Part shown: piece by piece, positions 49,501-60,649 of the stretch
Numbering within the stretch: position 1 is the first letter of the stretch
How the letters are laid out: the number at the start of each line of letters is the position of its first letter
Source: Anadara kagoshimensis
Lineage: Eukaryota > Mollusca > Bivalvia > Arcoida > Arcidae
Length of the DNA stretch: 64,000 bases
Assembly (NCBI GenBank): GCA_021292105.1
Contig: CM037861.1
Location: 45,818,310 to 45,882,309 of the forward strand
Direction: 5' to 3'
Made by a program: the position numbers and the translations under genes
Notes under the pieces: generated by a model
What the model was told of the DNA's origin: nothing
What the model saw: only the letters and a program-made list of their open reading frames with translations
Database searches by the model: none

Positions 49501-52500
49501 TTTATTGTATCACTTGTTCTTCGAGTGCTTGTCTTGCTTTGCTTACAGTGTAATATCGATTTCTGTTACGGAAAGTTTAACCCTAGGACTTTTTTCTCTG
49601 ATAATACTAGCCATTGCATGTTCATTGAATGTGACCAATTGGACAAAATGACAAATTAATTGAGATTGCCGCTGTTTAGATGTCCTCGTTAATTACGGTT
49701 TGGGCCAACCAACAATTTTTAAAAGCTTCTCACTTTAAAATTATAACTTATAACATTGTAAAATGGCCAGATCTGATCAACATGTACACGTGTCGCAAAA
49801 AATTAATCAAGAATTAAATAACCATTTTATTGTACTGTAGATCTTTATTATTTTCCAACGTTGAACGGAAAACGATTTAAAAATAATGCAACCCTGGAAT
49901 TTTCCAAGTCAGTCATTTGCAGAAAAACTTCCTATGTATTTTTTCAACCAACATCAATGACGGTTAACAGCCAATTATATCATAATTCAGATGATATTGC
50001 CATTATAACAATACCAGAAGCCATTTAAAAGCGACATGTTGCATAAACACCGCTTTTAGAATATGACTTGAGCTTTTTTAAAAACTTGTTAGGTTATAAA
50101 AAGATGAATTTATAATTTTTTTTCTATTTTTAGTTTTGGTAGTTCAAAATATGTTCCAGCATCTCGTTGTCCATATGGATGGTTTAAAATAGAACATTAC
50201 TGTTTTTTGTTTCCTGGAATTAAACTTTCGTGGCTGAATGCGAGGGTAGGTAATAGTAAGGCATTTGTATATTTTTGATTAAAGTACTGTTAAACGTTTA
50301 AAAAAGGCACTTCACCAGTCTGGCTTTTATTCCAAAATATATTTTTGGTTGATTTATTAGATGCCCTTCCAGAGCACCTGACTTCACTTTCCCAAGTGAA
50401 GTTCACATATTTAATTTAATAACTTACTTTTCTAGTTAAGTTGTTTGTACTTTGCTTTACGATGATAGTATGATAATTGCAGTAATTTTCATAAATTTCC
50501 CTTTTTCTTAAATATATATTCAAATCTTGCTAGCATATATTTCCGTTCAACCGAATGATCTACATAATTGTTTAAAGAGTTTATTTTTATTGTTTTTTAT
50601 TTTCTTAAATCTGGTCAGATCCTTACAACATAATTCATAAGTAATGCACAAGCATTATTTAAATGTGTTTCTCACATAGAGGTATGACATACTGATATCT
50701 TTGTACAGAGGCACATTTAAACATTATATGATTCGAATACTAATTTTATTATATATAACCAAAAATATTCGATAAGTTGGCAAATACAAATTAATATCAT
50801 ATTCTTAATCGGGTATTATTTTTGAAAAAAAAGTTCAAACTGTATCAATGTATTTTTGAAAAAATATACAGTCCTTAATATTTCTAGTTTTTAGTACTGG
50901 TACAATTATTGAAAGATAGGTATGGTGTATATCTAATGTAAATATAGTATTTTCCTAATAAAACAGGTCCCCCTTTGTATAACATTTGTAAAAAGCAGTT
51001 ATGATGGTTTTAGAACTTGATGTTTTGTTAACTTATATTTGTTTTATCATTTGCAGTTCACTAAAACTAAAATTAATACTTTTATTATTTATGTCATTTA
51101 AAACATTCTAGGTAGTATATAAAAATAGCCATTTCAGAAATATAAGTGCAAAACTTTCTAGACGGACCTGCATATAAAACTAAAATACCTTTATATCTAC
51201 AATGCAAACTGCTAAATTAGATCTTTACATGTAATATCCTCGATAACCTCGATAAAATATTTCCAACGTATACCACCGACTTTTTAAGTCTTTCAGAAAA
51301 TAATGTTTTTACAATAACAAATAAGCTGCAGTGTTTGTTTTGATACACAATGATCAAATATAGATAATATTAGGAACTCTTTTTAGTAGAACAAAAATGC
51401 TATGTTATACTTTTTACATTGCAATTTGATTAGAGTGCATTGTTTCTGTTAAATTCTCGTCAAATAAAATGTTTTAGAGCAAGTTGATTTCAAGGTATGT
51501 TAACATTAGTTTTTACTAATTTTTGGGATTGCTGATCTAAGGCTGATGTACTGCATGAAAGTTATTTCAATGTCTAAATTATGGAAGAGAGTGTTTATAT
51601 CTAAGAAGTCATCTCGCTCGTTTAAAATATTATTTAAAACAAAATCCAATTTGAATACCAGTATTTAAAAAACATTCAGCATTATGCAAATATTTTCATT
51701 GTACTCGTACTATAAGCTTTTTTAAATAGTTTTAGCACATACATTATATTTTTAAAATTGTTCATGGCGTCTTAACGTAAGAAATATATCTAGTATATAA
51801 AATTAAGGGAGTCCTGGATTCAAGTAAAAGCTGGAACCCCATGTATAGAAAGCACTCGAAACAGTTTTAAGTAAAATTTGAGAATGAATTTATATTTTGA
51901 AATATATAGGAGACGTTTTATTCAGCTTTATTTAAAAAATGTAATTCGAAATTCGAAATCCACTATCATCAATGAATAGGATAGTTATTTTATGTTTTAT
52001 TGTTGGATTTCCTATTATTCGATACAAAGTTATTTATTTTTGTTTGTACTATTAAAATAAATTCTTTTGAAACATGTATTGTTAGAATGATTATATTAAT
52101 TACATATTATACCAGTTTTAATTTTACAGCACTTGACGGCTTTTTCGGAATACAATTTCTCATTAGTAGTGCTTGGACCAAAATCATGAAACCAAATTAC
52201 TTTAAAGATGTTGAAAAGCTACCCAAAGGACTAAAATATATTTTACCAAATTGAGCTAGGGAATTACTTTGCATGAGTATATCTTAGTTTTGAAGAAATT
52301 TCAAATTTTAACTTGCAGGAAATTTAGATAATTAAAGTATTTTTTTATATCCACGGGGTACCAGCCACCAGCAGAGATTAACTTAGAAAGAGCTAGAGAT
52401 TTAAAAATTAAAATTGTCGCTATTGAAGATGCATTTCTCATATTTCATAAGTTACGATCCTTGAATGAACAATAAATGTAATTATATTCCTTTGATAATT

Positions 52501-55491
52501 GTGACGCCATAATATCGTTACTAAGGTAAATGTATTATATTTGCCTGAAGATAGCTACCATTAGTATGAACGTAATAACAAAATGTAATTTTTTAACTGT
52601 TTCTGTCATTAAGTAATTCCTAGGGTAAAAAGTATCCAATTTCAACTTTATCGGTAGGCTCTTTTCTTATATCCAATTTTAAACAATGCAAATTGCGTCT
52701 GTTTTTACTAAAGTTTATCTTTAACCCAGAACAGAATAATAATCTCTCAAATATTCTTAGAACTTTAAGACCTGATTTTTTGTCACGATGGAAGCCAGTT
52801 GTATTACCTCTCAAGATAATGACTTTAAGTTCTGTATTACCAATTTTTATGCTTTAATGTTGTTATGTTTCAATTTGAAATAACTAAGGTTTAACTTCTC
52901 AACTTATTGTAAAAGGCTAAAAGGCAGATGCAAATAAATACTAAATGGATTAATATATATTTTTGTATAGGCATGTACAATAAATATTGTAAGTATTCGC
53001 TAGCAATCATTTCCATAGATAGATAAAAGTCACATGTCAAGGGTCAATAGTACAGACAAAAGGTCTAGTTTTGATTTGTGACATTTACTTCAGCTAGACG
53101 TTATATATTTAGAATGTGGTAGCATTTGTAGGACAAGTTATAGTTATTTTGCAAATATTCTTAGATAAGGACCTAACTGCTGAAAAATTAAATAGTCCCT
53201 GTAATTAATGTTATTGTCTATTAAACGTTTGCATGGGATATGGCATACCCTCAGGTGAGCGTTAAGACCTTTGCGTCTCTTGTTAGTTCAATTTCTCTGA
53301 CTTTTTAGTTCTCTCCAAGCTCTTTAGTCAGTCTGTGAATGAAAATATTTTCTATCATCGCCCTTGGTTTTAATTCGATAATTTCATTTTATTATTTTCG
53401 ACCTTTTTTAACCACGACAGATTTAAGAAGGTCATAAAAAGGGAGTTCATAGTTGACGTATTTTAATATTTTAATATCTGATGCATCTTCTGTGTTAAGT
53501 CATTAGTTATTAGCTAATCTATGGCCAATACCACCTGCATCCCATACGTTTTCTTTCAATTAAAATACTGTGGATTCCAGAGTTAATTTCTGTCAATTGC
53601 AGCTGAATATTTTTAAGGAACGTTGAATGATAGACAATTGTTGTAGAGCTATACTGACTTCAGACGAAATTATCATATTGGCTACATTTGACTTTTCATC
53701 TGCTATATTTTCCATTACACATCTGTGTAATAGGCATTGGTATAAATAAACTGTTCAATTGATATAAGTACATCCAGGTAACAAATAGACTATATGTACA
53801 CTCTATATATATAGAGGAGTGTTCACAATCGTTCTTTGTTCACGTATTGATTTTAGAGAAAATGTTTTTTTTTATAATTTCAATGTTCCTGTATAAAATT
53901 CAAACGTTACCTCTAATATTGCTTCCTGACAATATAAGCTGATATTTGATCTGACTTTCTACTACAAAGGTATATTAGAACTAGGTATTTTAATAAAAAA
54001 AACTTCGGTATAAAGTTCACGTAGACCACTATAGATACGTGACCTTTCCCTATACAGAAATTATAATATATTTGATATTCAATTATTTTATTTTAAGTTT
54101 ATAAATAAAAAGTTTCTGTATCTAAAATAATGCTTGATTTATTTGACGTCCCATGCTTCCGTGTTCCTTTCATTTACAATTTTGATTTCAAACGTGACGA
54201 GTATAGCTAGGTAAACAAGTCAATTGGTCACTCATGAAAACATCACTTCGATTTTAGGATTGTGATTGCGATTTGCACATTGTCCTGTATAGTTGATTTC
54301 AATAAGTTTAAAAAAGAGAGATGTTGAATAAACGTTTAGTGGATAAATTAACCCAATAGTTTACTTTAGTTTTAGCTGGCTTGTTATCTAAGGATTAATT
54401 TATAACAATTTCGACATGCTTTTGTGATGCCGAAATTAATATAATAAAAATACATTATTTACATTAGTTAATGGATATTGTTTCTTAATTTATGTAATAA
54501 ATATTTTTTACATTTTAAGGACTACTGCAGACTGTATGATAATGCAAACCTTGCTACCGTAGATAGTCGTAAAGTAAATGATCTTTTACAACCGATACTG
54601 AAGCAAAAGACATTAGGTAATCTGTCGTTTTTAGACTTTTTTAATGTTAAAGTTACATATGATAGAGAATAACAGATTGAAAAATGTTGCAATGTAAAAA
54701 AACGGTTGACATTTGATTATTTTAACTTAATTACATATTTTCCTAAGAATAATGAAATATTATCAACAATCCACATCAGAGGCCAGGTGCTTACCCTTTT
54801 AGAGCACTCGGTCTCATTTTCCTGCTGCAAGTAAACGTGTTTAAATTTATTTGCTAGTTTCATTGGTTTTACTTTGCTTTTGGATAGTGATTAGGAAATG
54901 GATTTGTATGATTGTTTTTGATGAACCAGAATCGGTTAATGATAAATAATCAAAAATAAACCCTGATGAATTGTCCAAGGCAGTTATTCCTAAAGAGCGA
55001 AGGAATTACTTGTACATAGGATATCTAAAACTCAATTAAACGATGTATATCCCATTAAACAATAAAAATATTAAATCTTAAAAATTACTCGTTTTGTGAT
55101 TTGTGTAATGTTTTCCCCATTTGTATTGACTTAGTCATCTAAAAGGGGATTCTAATGATTGGCCTGTTCAATGTAGTATTCAACAATAGACAGATTCTCA
55201 GTATATGTATTTTTCTTCTGTCTTTCAGATAATCAACAAGATTCTTTCTGGATCGGTTTAATGAGGTATTCTTATTTACAAAATTGGGTATGGGAAAGAA
55301 CACAGAGAACTGCTAACTATACAAACTGGAATGAGAAACCAAAAGAGTACCATCAAGTATATGCCTCGTATGAACGATTTATTGATGGATTTAAATGGAT
55401 TGGAGAGACTTTCTTTTTTGAACATGACAGAGAATATGACAAATATATGATTTGCGAAAAAAATATCTATGATTTTTATAATTTGAAATAA
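38494..55491 (+). CDS. Gene 2: membrane-anchored or secreted double C-type lectin-domain protein
   Basis: Ten exons, listed separately, giving about 352 residues. Seen: an N-terminal hydrophobic segment (MLAVATAIILITKMLFFITS), then a stalk from three small phase 1-1 exons (18, 25 and 10 codons), then two CTLDs each coded by three exons with the same phase pattern (ends phase 0, then 0 to 1, then 1 to end). Known: this exon layout and the C..W, SW..A, LA.VDS, WIGL landmarks are standard for CTLD genes. If the reading frame extends upstream of the ATG to 38462, a Lys-rich flank (LKKKIL) precedes the helix, favouring a type II anchor; starting at ATG it may be a signal peptide. Inferred: extracellular glycan or protein binding, perhaps in immunity. 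Exon 49019-49198 lacks one base. Same strand as gene 1, about 3 kb downstream. Confidence 0.8.
39957..40010 (+). CDS. Gene 2 exon 2: stalk
   Basis: Acceptor ttcatcgctttttcag, donor ACG|GTATAA, phase 1-1, 18 codons: YFQLYHQLQQGALLKEN, helical and Gln/Leu-rich, as in lectin necks. The 65-bp minisatellite begins about 100 bases downstream in the next intron. Confidence 0.65.
40105..40605. repeat. 65-bp minisatellite
   Basis: About 7.7 tandem units; unit starts (GCAAGAAT) lie at 40176, 40241, 40306, 40370, 40432, 40498 and 40564. Each unit contains TCGTTTTCAATGCAAATTAC and CCACTTTACAATTGTATATA. The repeated peptide readable here is a by-product of the array. In the intron between gene 2 stalk exons 2 and 3. 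Confidence 0.95.
40763..40837 (+). CDS. Gene 2 exon 3: stalk
   Basis: Acceptor ctaattttttcag, donor AAG|GTAAAG, phase 1-1, 25 codons. AKLLTLQTADLHLRLKNIKA has leucines at near-heptad spacing, so a short coiled coil is plausible. Confidence 0.7.
41205..41234 (+). CDS. Gene 2 exon 4: stalk microexon
   Basis: Acceptor ttttattgtcttccag, donor TCG|GTATGT, phase 1-1, only 30 bases (NCHKPLKEI). It supplies one cysteine just before the first CTLD, which could form an inter-chain disulfide. Confidence 0.6.
41930..42115 (+). repeat. Dispersed repeat, copy of the 27.5-kb block
   Basis: AAAATGGTCTTTATGGGCAG, TGGACTTTATATACAGGTTC and TAGCCTTTAAAGTCC; lies between gene 2 exons 4 and 5. Confidence 0.4.
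42437..42525 (+). CDS. Gene 2 exon 5: CTLD 1, first segment
   Basis: Acceptor gatatttag, donor GAG|GTATGC, phase 1 to 0. IGFCCKDWSDFKEGCFV and RTWYDAE give the C..W..F...C(Y/F) and (S/T)W..A hallmarks of a CTLD start. Confidence 0.92.
42575..42985 (-). repeat. Dispersed repeat R1
   Basis: TGCAACAATATACTAGTATA, ATTGATACGCTATGGCAGAA, AATTGTTGACCCAGGGATAT and GAGCACCCGGCTTCACTTCC align with the 23.3-kb copy. It begins about 50 bases after gene 2 exon 5, with an internal deletion. Confidence 0.8.
43489..45152. mobile_element. Foldback element with ~670-bp inverted arms
   Basis: The left arm 43489-44160 (starting TTAGTCCAAGAGATCACGGC) is repeated as its reverse complement at 44480-45152. The ~320-bp spacer holds no recognised coding sequence. 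The arms are highly similar with small indels. No transposase frame and no clear target-site duplication seen. Non-autonomous foldback or large palindromic DNA transposon, inside the gene 2 intron that splits CTLD 1. Confidence 0.85.
45684..45755 (-). repeat. Dispersed repeat R2, 3' fragment
   Basis: TTACCCCGAGAATATCACAA and ACTCAGTAAGCAATAATTCT are the reverse complement of the R2 end at 60510-60575. Confidence 0.65.
45797..46885. mobile_element. Inverted-repeat element (CAGTACAGGCCTG ends)
   Basis: A perfect 25-bp terminal inverted repeat begins CAGTACAGGCCTGTCGAAAG at 45797 and its complement ends at 46885. The interior is rich in GCCGA/CTCGGC words on both sides (a longer imperfect inverted repeat) and carries a (TTTA)n array. 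Apparent reading frames here come from the repeated words and are not genes. A shorter relative lies at 63057-63468. Confidence 0.75.
46380..46534. repeat. (TTTA)n microsatellite
   Basis: About 38 TTTA units with rare variants; inside the CAGTACAG element. Confidence 0.98.
47068..47158 (+). CDS. Gene 2 exon 6: CTLD 1, second segment
   Basis: Acceptor tattgtacatag, donor AAC|GTAAGT, phase 0 to 1. ISCREHGFLATVDSEKISAF matches the C...G.LA.VDS..K...(F) core of CTLD helix 2. It lies 4.5 kb from exon 5 because a foldback element and a second inverted-repeat element sit in the intron. Confidence 0.9.
47754..48996. mobile_element. Bivalve-type dispersed element with AGCTCACCTG / CAGGTGAGC ends
   Basis: Starts AGCTCACCTGACCTGAAGAC with GTCCGTCGTCCGTCG just inside, and ends CAGGTGAGCGTTAAGGCC. 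The interior has four to five degenerate ~130-150-bp tandem units around GTTAATTATCTTGAAAACTA (48252-48720). Comparable repeats are familiar from bivalve genomes (from memory). It ends about 23 bp before the acceptor of gene 2 exon 7. Confidence 0.75.
49019..49198 (+). CDS. Gene 2 exon 7: CTLD 1, third segment, with a one-base deficit
   Basis: Acceptor tatattttaacag, donor AAG|GTGAGA. VSFWIGLYTHF and YKWLETKANYKY are the WIGL and W.W segments. SCGDLTKPYPC and TGFICQ form the end of the domain but in the -1 frame. The exon is 180 bases where 181 (mod 3) are needed to go from phase 1 to phase 2. The first frame stops at 49111 (taa) and the second opens after 49098-49100, so the missing base lies in 49101-49113, next to the A4 run. 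Sugar-site EPN and WND motifs are absent. Confidence 0.85.
50134..50245 (+). CDS. Gene 2 exon 8: CTLD 2, first segment
   Basis: Acceptor ttttctatttttag, donor AGG|GTAGGT, phase 2 to 0. RCPYGWFKIEHYCF and LSWLNAR give the CP.GW.....C(Y/F) and SW..A signatures. Confidence 0.92.
50355..50475 (-). repeat. Dispersed repeat R1, fragment
   Basis: CCTTCCAGAGCACCTGACTT followed by a gAAGTTCACATATTTAAT-like stretch. It lies about 110 bases after gene 2 exon 8. Confidence 0.6.
52100..52375 (+). repeat. Dispersed repeat R2
   Basis: Landmarks: GCACTTGACGGCTTTTTCGG, ACAATTTCTCATTAGTAGTG, GATGTTGAAAAGCTACCCAA, AATTACTTTGCATGAGTATA, GGGGTACCAGCCACCAGCAG. The first part reads ALDGFFGIQFLISSAW in one frame, a frame also open in part of other copies. 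Confidence 0.8.
52905..53285. mobile_element. 3' part of the CAGGTGAGC element
   Basis: Shares the TTTTGTATAGGCATGTA-type unit and the terminal CCTCAGGTGAGCGTTAAG with the element at 47.7-49.0 kb. Truncated at its left. Confidence 0.6.
54115..54290 (-). repeat. Dispersed repeat R1, fragment
   Basis: TTATTTGACGTCCCATGCTT and ACGTGACGAGTATAGCTAGG are family words. A second fragment follows at 54775-54920. Confidence 0.6.
54520..54616 (+). CDS. Gene 2 exon 9: CTLD 2, second segment
   Basis: Acceptor tacattttaag, donor TTAG|GTAATC, phase 0 to 1. DYCRLYDNANLATVDSRKVN is the CTLD helix-2 segment. Its LATVDS matches exon 6, consistent with tandem duplication of the domain. Confidence 0.9.
54775..54920 (-). 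repeat. Dispersed repeat R1, fragment
   Basis: GAGGCCAGGTGCTTACCCTT and TTAGAGCACTCGGTCTCATT; lies between gene 2 exons 9 and 10. Confidence 0.6.
55229..55491 (+). CDS. Gene 2 exon 10: CTLD 2, last segment and stop
   Basis: Acceptor ttcttctgtctttcag, phase 1 in, TAA at 55489. DSFWIGLMRY, NWVWERT, YTNWNEKP and the closing MICEKN are CTLD landmarks. NEKP sits where EPN/QPD is expected, and the exon has only the final cysteine. The inner disulfide pair and the WND calcium residues are therefore lost. The last helix/strand region (GFKWIGETFFFEHD) is unusual. ATTAAA at 55711-55716 is a possible poly(A) signal. Confidence 0.93.
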
Positions 55492-57544
55492 TGTACTGCT
55501 CCTAAAATTCACTAATATCGTCGAAACTTTAAATTTCGTTGGTCAATGAAAATATATTACTTTTTGTCGTACTTGTTTTGTATTTTGAGGTATTTATCTT
55601 TTCGTTCATCGTTTAGGTATTATTTTAACGATAGATGATTTACTTAAGATACATGTAATAGTTCTCATATGGTTTTGTATCTGTTTGTCGAAAATGTAAT
55701 GCATCTATAAATTAAAAGCAAACATACTGATCTATGTCCGATGCTCCAGAAGGGTAAGCACCTTCTGTTAAAAATAATGAATAATTGTCATAAAACGTAA
55801 TACATTGTATTACATTGCAAAAAGGAATATTTAATTCGATCGATACCCTTCCTGTACGTTTTGGTCACTGTTCTGTACATGACATTTATTAGGAATTTTG
55901 AAACTCTTATGACTTTTTGTAAAGTCAAAAATATTAAATAATGAAGTTATTATCAGCTTTTAAAATACTGTTCTATAGATAATATAGGTTATAAAGCTAA
56001 AATCATAAGTAGCTTGATTTTTTAAAGCATCAAATTTACATGTATTTTAAGAACCCGTTTACGTATCTCATTCAAAATCTTTTTGTTGAAGTAACTTAAA
56101 GTAACAAAATATACAGGCAACATTTAACTTCCTACGAAAAATGTTAACCCGTTAATGTGAACTATAACGTTATTGCATTATTGCACAAAAATACCATAAA
56201 CAGACAAACAAGTTGCGGAGGCATCTGGGCGCCTATGGTTATTGTTTCAACTTTGATACCTTAACGCCATTTTGAAATATGAGTATTTTTTACGAAAACG
56301 TCCAAAGGAAAGAAGTCAGTTTACGCATGCTTTTGTATTTTCTTTATCTAGATCGTACAAATTATTGCATCATCAAAAGTCAAATTTAATGTAAAAGATG
56401 GTTGGATAATCATGTTTTATACCATTTTGGATAGTGTAATATATTTTGACCGTGGAAATTTAAAGCATTAACGAAAAATGTGGTTGTGTTCTCGTGATAA
56501 ATCCTCAACAGAGTTTTTTGTCTTCTTCGCAGTAACACTTTTCGAGAAGAAAACTCCAAAAATTAAATCGAGATCGACCACGAATAATCTCAACACTGTT
56601 TGAACAACGTAATAATAATTGCGTCATCATGATGTCTTTGTAATTAAACATGGACAATAAGAGTCCAAATTTTAACATTTTAATTTTACATTTCTATCTG
56701 TTTTAATTTTGGTAAAAATAAGATAGAAATTATAAAATCATCTTTTGTTTCCCATTACGTTATATCAGTTTTTGACCCATGCATGGTTTTTTTTCTACAA
56801 AATACTATCCAGAACACTGATAATACATCTTAAACCTGGCTTCAGTTCCCAAATTTACTTCATGTGGACGTTCATTAATGCGTTTGTTTGTTTTTTATTT
56901 GTCAGCTTTAAAGTCTTCACTTTTAATTGAGATTTTGATTTGGACATGTTTATATTGTTGTGTGTTTGGTTTTTTATTAAAAACACAAATGTTTGGGTAA
57001 ATTGTGAGTTTTTTTGTACACATTTCAATGTATCCGCATTCTTTGACCAGCACAATTTTTTAATATAAAATGTTTGTGTAATATGTTTCAATCTATAAAA
57101 AAAAAACGTTTTTGGTTAAAGGCTGCACACCCTTCATTTGAACAATATGTTTGTGTGTCGGTGTGTATATCTTACTTGCTTAGTTGTTTATTCGTGTATA
57201 TGTAATGTTGTATGTATTCAACATTTTGTATGTTATGTTTATATCTGTTATCATCATTATATTTGCCAATGTCTTAGCACTTCAGTTTTGAGCTTTACAA
57301 ATGCTATGTAAAGGATTAATATGAGCCGTTATCGTCCTTGGTCTATTTCTTTATGCTTAAATGTTGAATTGTATATTGTATATTGCTTTTTGGGAATAAA
57401 ATATTGTTTAAACTAAAATGTTTGTGAAAAATTATCAATTTTCATTCCGAGGTTTCGTTGTTTATTATTAAGTCACCACCAACATAGTTGGAATAACTTA
57501 TTGGTTTACACTTAATTATTATTATTATTATGTTTTTTCCGCAA

Positions 57545-59420
57545 CAGTTTTTTTAAACAGCATAGCTCAAAAATGGTTTGGTGGAATGTGATGAGACTTT
57601 GCAACTTGTTCCCTATGGCAAGCAGTTGTGACTTTTGTAAGTCATATCTCATTGGTTAAAGTCAAAAGAGAGATAATACAGATATAACACTCTATTGATT
57701 TTGCACTCAAGTAAAGAAACTAATCGACCGATTTTGATGAAAACTAGTTTATAGGTACATATTAAGATGTTCTACATGTTGCACCACAAAGTCGATCATT
57801 GTGGCCTACTTTTTATGTTGCAGGGATTTTCTTAAATAATATGAGTTATTGAATGAACTTTTGTAAACAGCATAGCTCAAAAACGGTTTGGTGGAATGTG
57901 ATGAGATTTTTTACACTTGTTCCCTATGGCACGCCGTTGTGACTTTTGTAAGTCACATCTCATTGGTTGAAATAAAAAGGGAGATGATAACGATGTTACA
58001 CTCTTCTGATTTTGCACTCTAGAAAGAAAGTAAATGACCGATTTTGATGAAAACTAGTTTAAAGGTACAATTTTAGATGCCCTACTTGCTGCATCACTAA
58101 ATCGGTCTTTATGACCTAGTGCTCATGGTCCAGGTATTTTCTATAATAATTTTAAGAGATATTGAATGAACTGTTTAAACAGCATTCCTCAAAAACAATT
58201 TGAGAAAATGTGATGACACTTTGTACACTCGTTCTCTTTGACACCCAGTTTTACCTTTTTGGGTCTCATCTCATTGGTTAAAATAGAAATGGAAGATAGT
58301 AATGATGTCACACGCAACTAGTTGTGGACTAATTGACCGATCGTGATGAAACAATTTTGATTAATCTTGGTTTGTTAGTACAACTTCAGATACTTTATGT
58401 GTTTCAATAGAAAATTATTTTTTAATGATTTTAAGAGTTCTTAGACGATTCTGATGACACCTGGTTTAAAGATACAATTTGAGATGTTTTACATATGGCA
58501 ACACAAAAACTTTGGTCTCTGTAACCTAGTTGTTTCATGGTCATGTGATTCTGTTGGATAGTTTTAATAGTTTGATGATATTGATCAAACTTGGTCTCTA
58601 GATTTTTTCATGTTGCAACGCAAAGAAGGTTCAGTGATTTAGGGGTCACATTCCATTGTTTGAAAGAGAAAGGGAGATAATAACAAAGTCACACTCTACT
58701 GTTTTCGCACACTAGAAAAAATAAATGACCAATTTTGATGATAATTAGTTTATAGGTACAAATTCAGATGCTCTACATATTGCACCACACAGTCGATCAT
58801 TGTGGCCTACTTTTTATGTTCCAGTAATTTTTTATGAATATTATGAGTTATTGAATGAACTTTTGTAAACAGCATAGATCAAAAAATGGTTTGGTTGCAC
58901 GTAATGAGACTTTGTACACTTGCTTTCTATGATACGTAGTTGTGTCTTTTGTGGTTCGTATCTTATTGGTTGAAATATAAAGGGAGATAATAACGATGTC
59001 ACACTCGGTACTACTGATTTTTCACTCTAGAAAAGAAACTAATTGACCGATCTCGATGAAACTTAGTTTATATGAACAATTTAAGATGCTATGCATTTTT
59101 CACCACAAAATGGGTCATTGTGACCTAGGTTTTTATGATCCAGTGATTTTCTTCAATATTTTATGAGTAATTGAATGAATTTTCATGAAAAGCATTTCTC
59201 AAAAACCATTGATAAAATAAGACTACTGATTTTGATCAATTGGGTCATATCTACGCTTTTATATGATCTACGTGTTACAACACCTAGGTGTTATGGTTCA
59301 AGGATTTTCATTGATAAAATAAAATTGAATAGAACAGTTTGATGAAACTTGATTTGTATTACACCTTCAGATGTTTTATGTGTTTCAACAAAAAGTAGGT
59401 CATTGGACCTATTTTTCATG
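57545..59420. repeat. Degenerate tandem array of ~312-bp units
   Basis: AACAGCATAGCTCAAAAA-type starts lie at about 57558, 57868, 58181, 58871 and 59192. Each is followed by GTTTGGTGGAATGTGATGAG, CATCTCATTGGTT, TTTTGCACTCTAG and GACCGATTTTGATGAAAACT. Roughly six diverged units; no coding content. Confidence 0.85.
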
Positions 59421-59904
59421 GACCAGTGTTTTTTTACTGACACGTCTTGTTATGTATGTGCAACTGGAAACACCATAATTATATAGCATCTGTGCCTAAA
59501 AAATAACAACAATTTCCAAAAGTAATTACACCTTTATCTTTATTCAGATACATTTATCATTCTTTCAATGGTTTTCTGATGTACAACGATTAATGTGATT
59601 AATCCGATAATATTCTGGTATCACTTCCAACAGGGAAGTACGGCAGAGTCCTTACAAACGGTAAACACATCCTGACTAGATAGATAACATTTGTTCTGTT
59701 CGTTTATTTTCTCTGTATACGGATAACACAATGGATCAATAATGAAACCAAAGATTTAAATAGGACATTGAAAATATGAAGGTCGAGTTGTCTTTCTTCA
59801 TCCAAAATACGTACGATCTTCAAATTAACGATATTATTATGCACTTCCCACTGTTTGACCCAAAATCATGCATTTCTTTCTTCACAGAAAAACTCACATT
59901 AATA

Positions 59905-59980
59905 TATTTTACCAAATTAAACTTAAAAAATACTTTTCATGAGGGAGTATACCTTAGTTTTGAGAAATTTATCCGATTTA
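59905..59980 (+). repeat. Dispersed repeat R2, middle fragment
   Basis: ATATTTTACCAAATTAAACT and TTTTCATGAGGGAGTATACC match the middle of R2. Confidence 0.6.
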
Positions 59981-60274
59981 AGGTTCATTAATTTATATAG
60001 CATATTTAACATGCTTCTCAGTTCATTCCATCAAATATTCCTGCCTCTTATTCATTAAACCGAATGATAACACTCCAACGTTATCTCTTAAATACCATCA
60101 TTTCATATAATAAATCTTTGTTCAATTGCCTTAATACTTACATGAAATTCCATGACTTAACTTTTGAATGACATTATCTTAATTATACATGTGAGTGCAT
60201 CTTTACCGAAACAAAACATACTAATCCATGTCAAAATTGCAATCCATGATTAAAACTTTGAAACTTTGAAATTA

Positions 60275-60600
60275 CATATACCAGTTTTAATTTTACAGCA
60301 CTAGACGGCCGTTTCGAAATACAATTCCTCATCAGTAGTGCTTGGACCAAAATTAGGAAACCAAAATTATTTAGATGTTGAAAAGCTACCAAAAGGACCA
60401 AATATATATTTGACCAAATTAAGCTAAGGAAATACTTTGCATGAGGGAGTATACCTTAGTTTTTGAGAAATTTCAAACTTTAACTTGCAGGAAATTTAGA
60501 CAATTATAGTATTTTTCTGACAATAATACGAAATTATTGCCTACTGAGTTTGTGATATCCTCGGGGCACCAGCCACCAGCAGAGATATCGGCTCAAGGGT
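60275..60600 (+). repeat. Dispersed repeat R2
   Basis: Closest to a full copy: CACTAGACGGCCGTTTCGAA, TCATCAGTAGTGCTTGGACC, TGCATGAGGGAGTATACCTT, GATATCCTCGGGGCACCAGC. R1 starts about 50 bases further on. Confidence 0.8.
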
Positions 60601-60649
60601 TTAAATTACATATACCAGTTTTAATAAATTACAAATAAGGTAAATTGGT

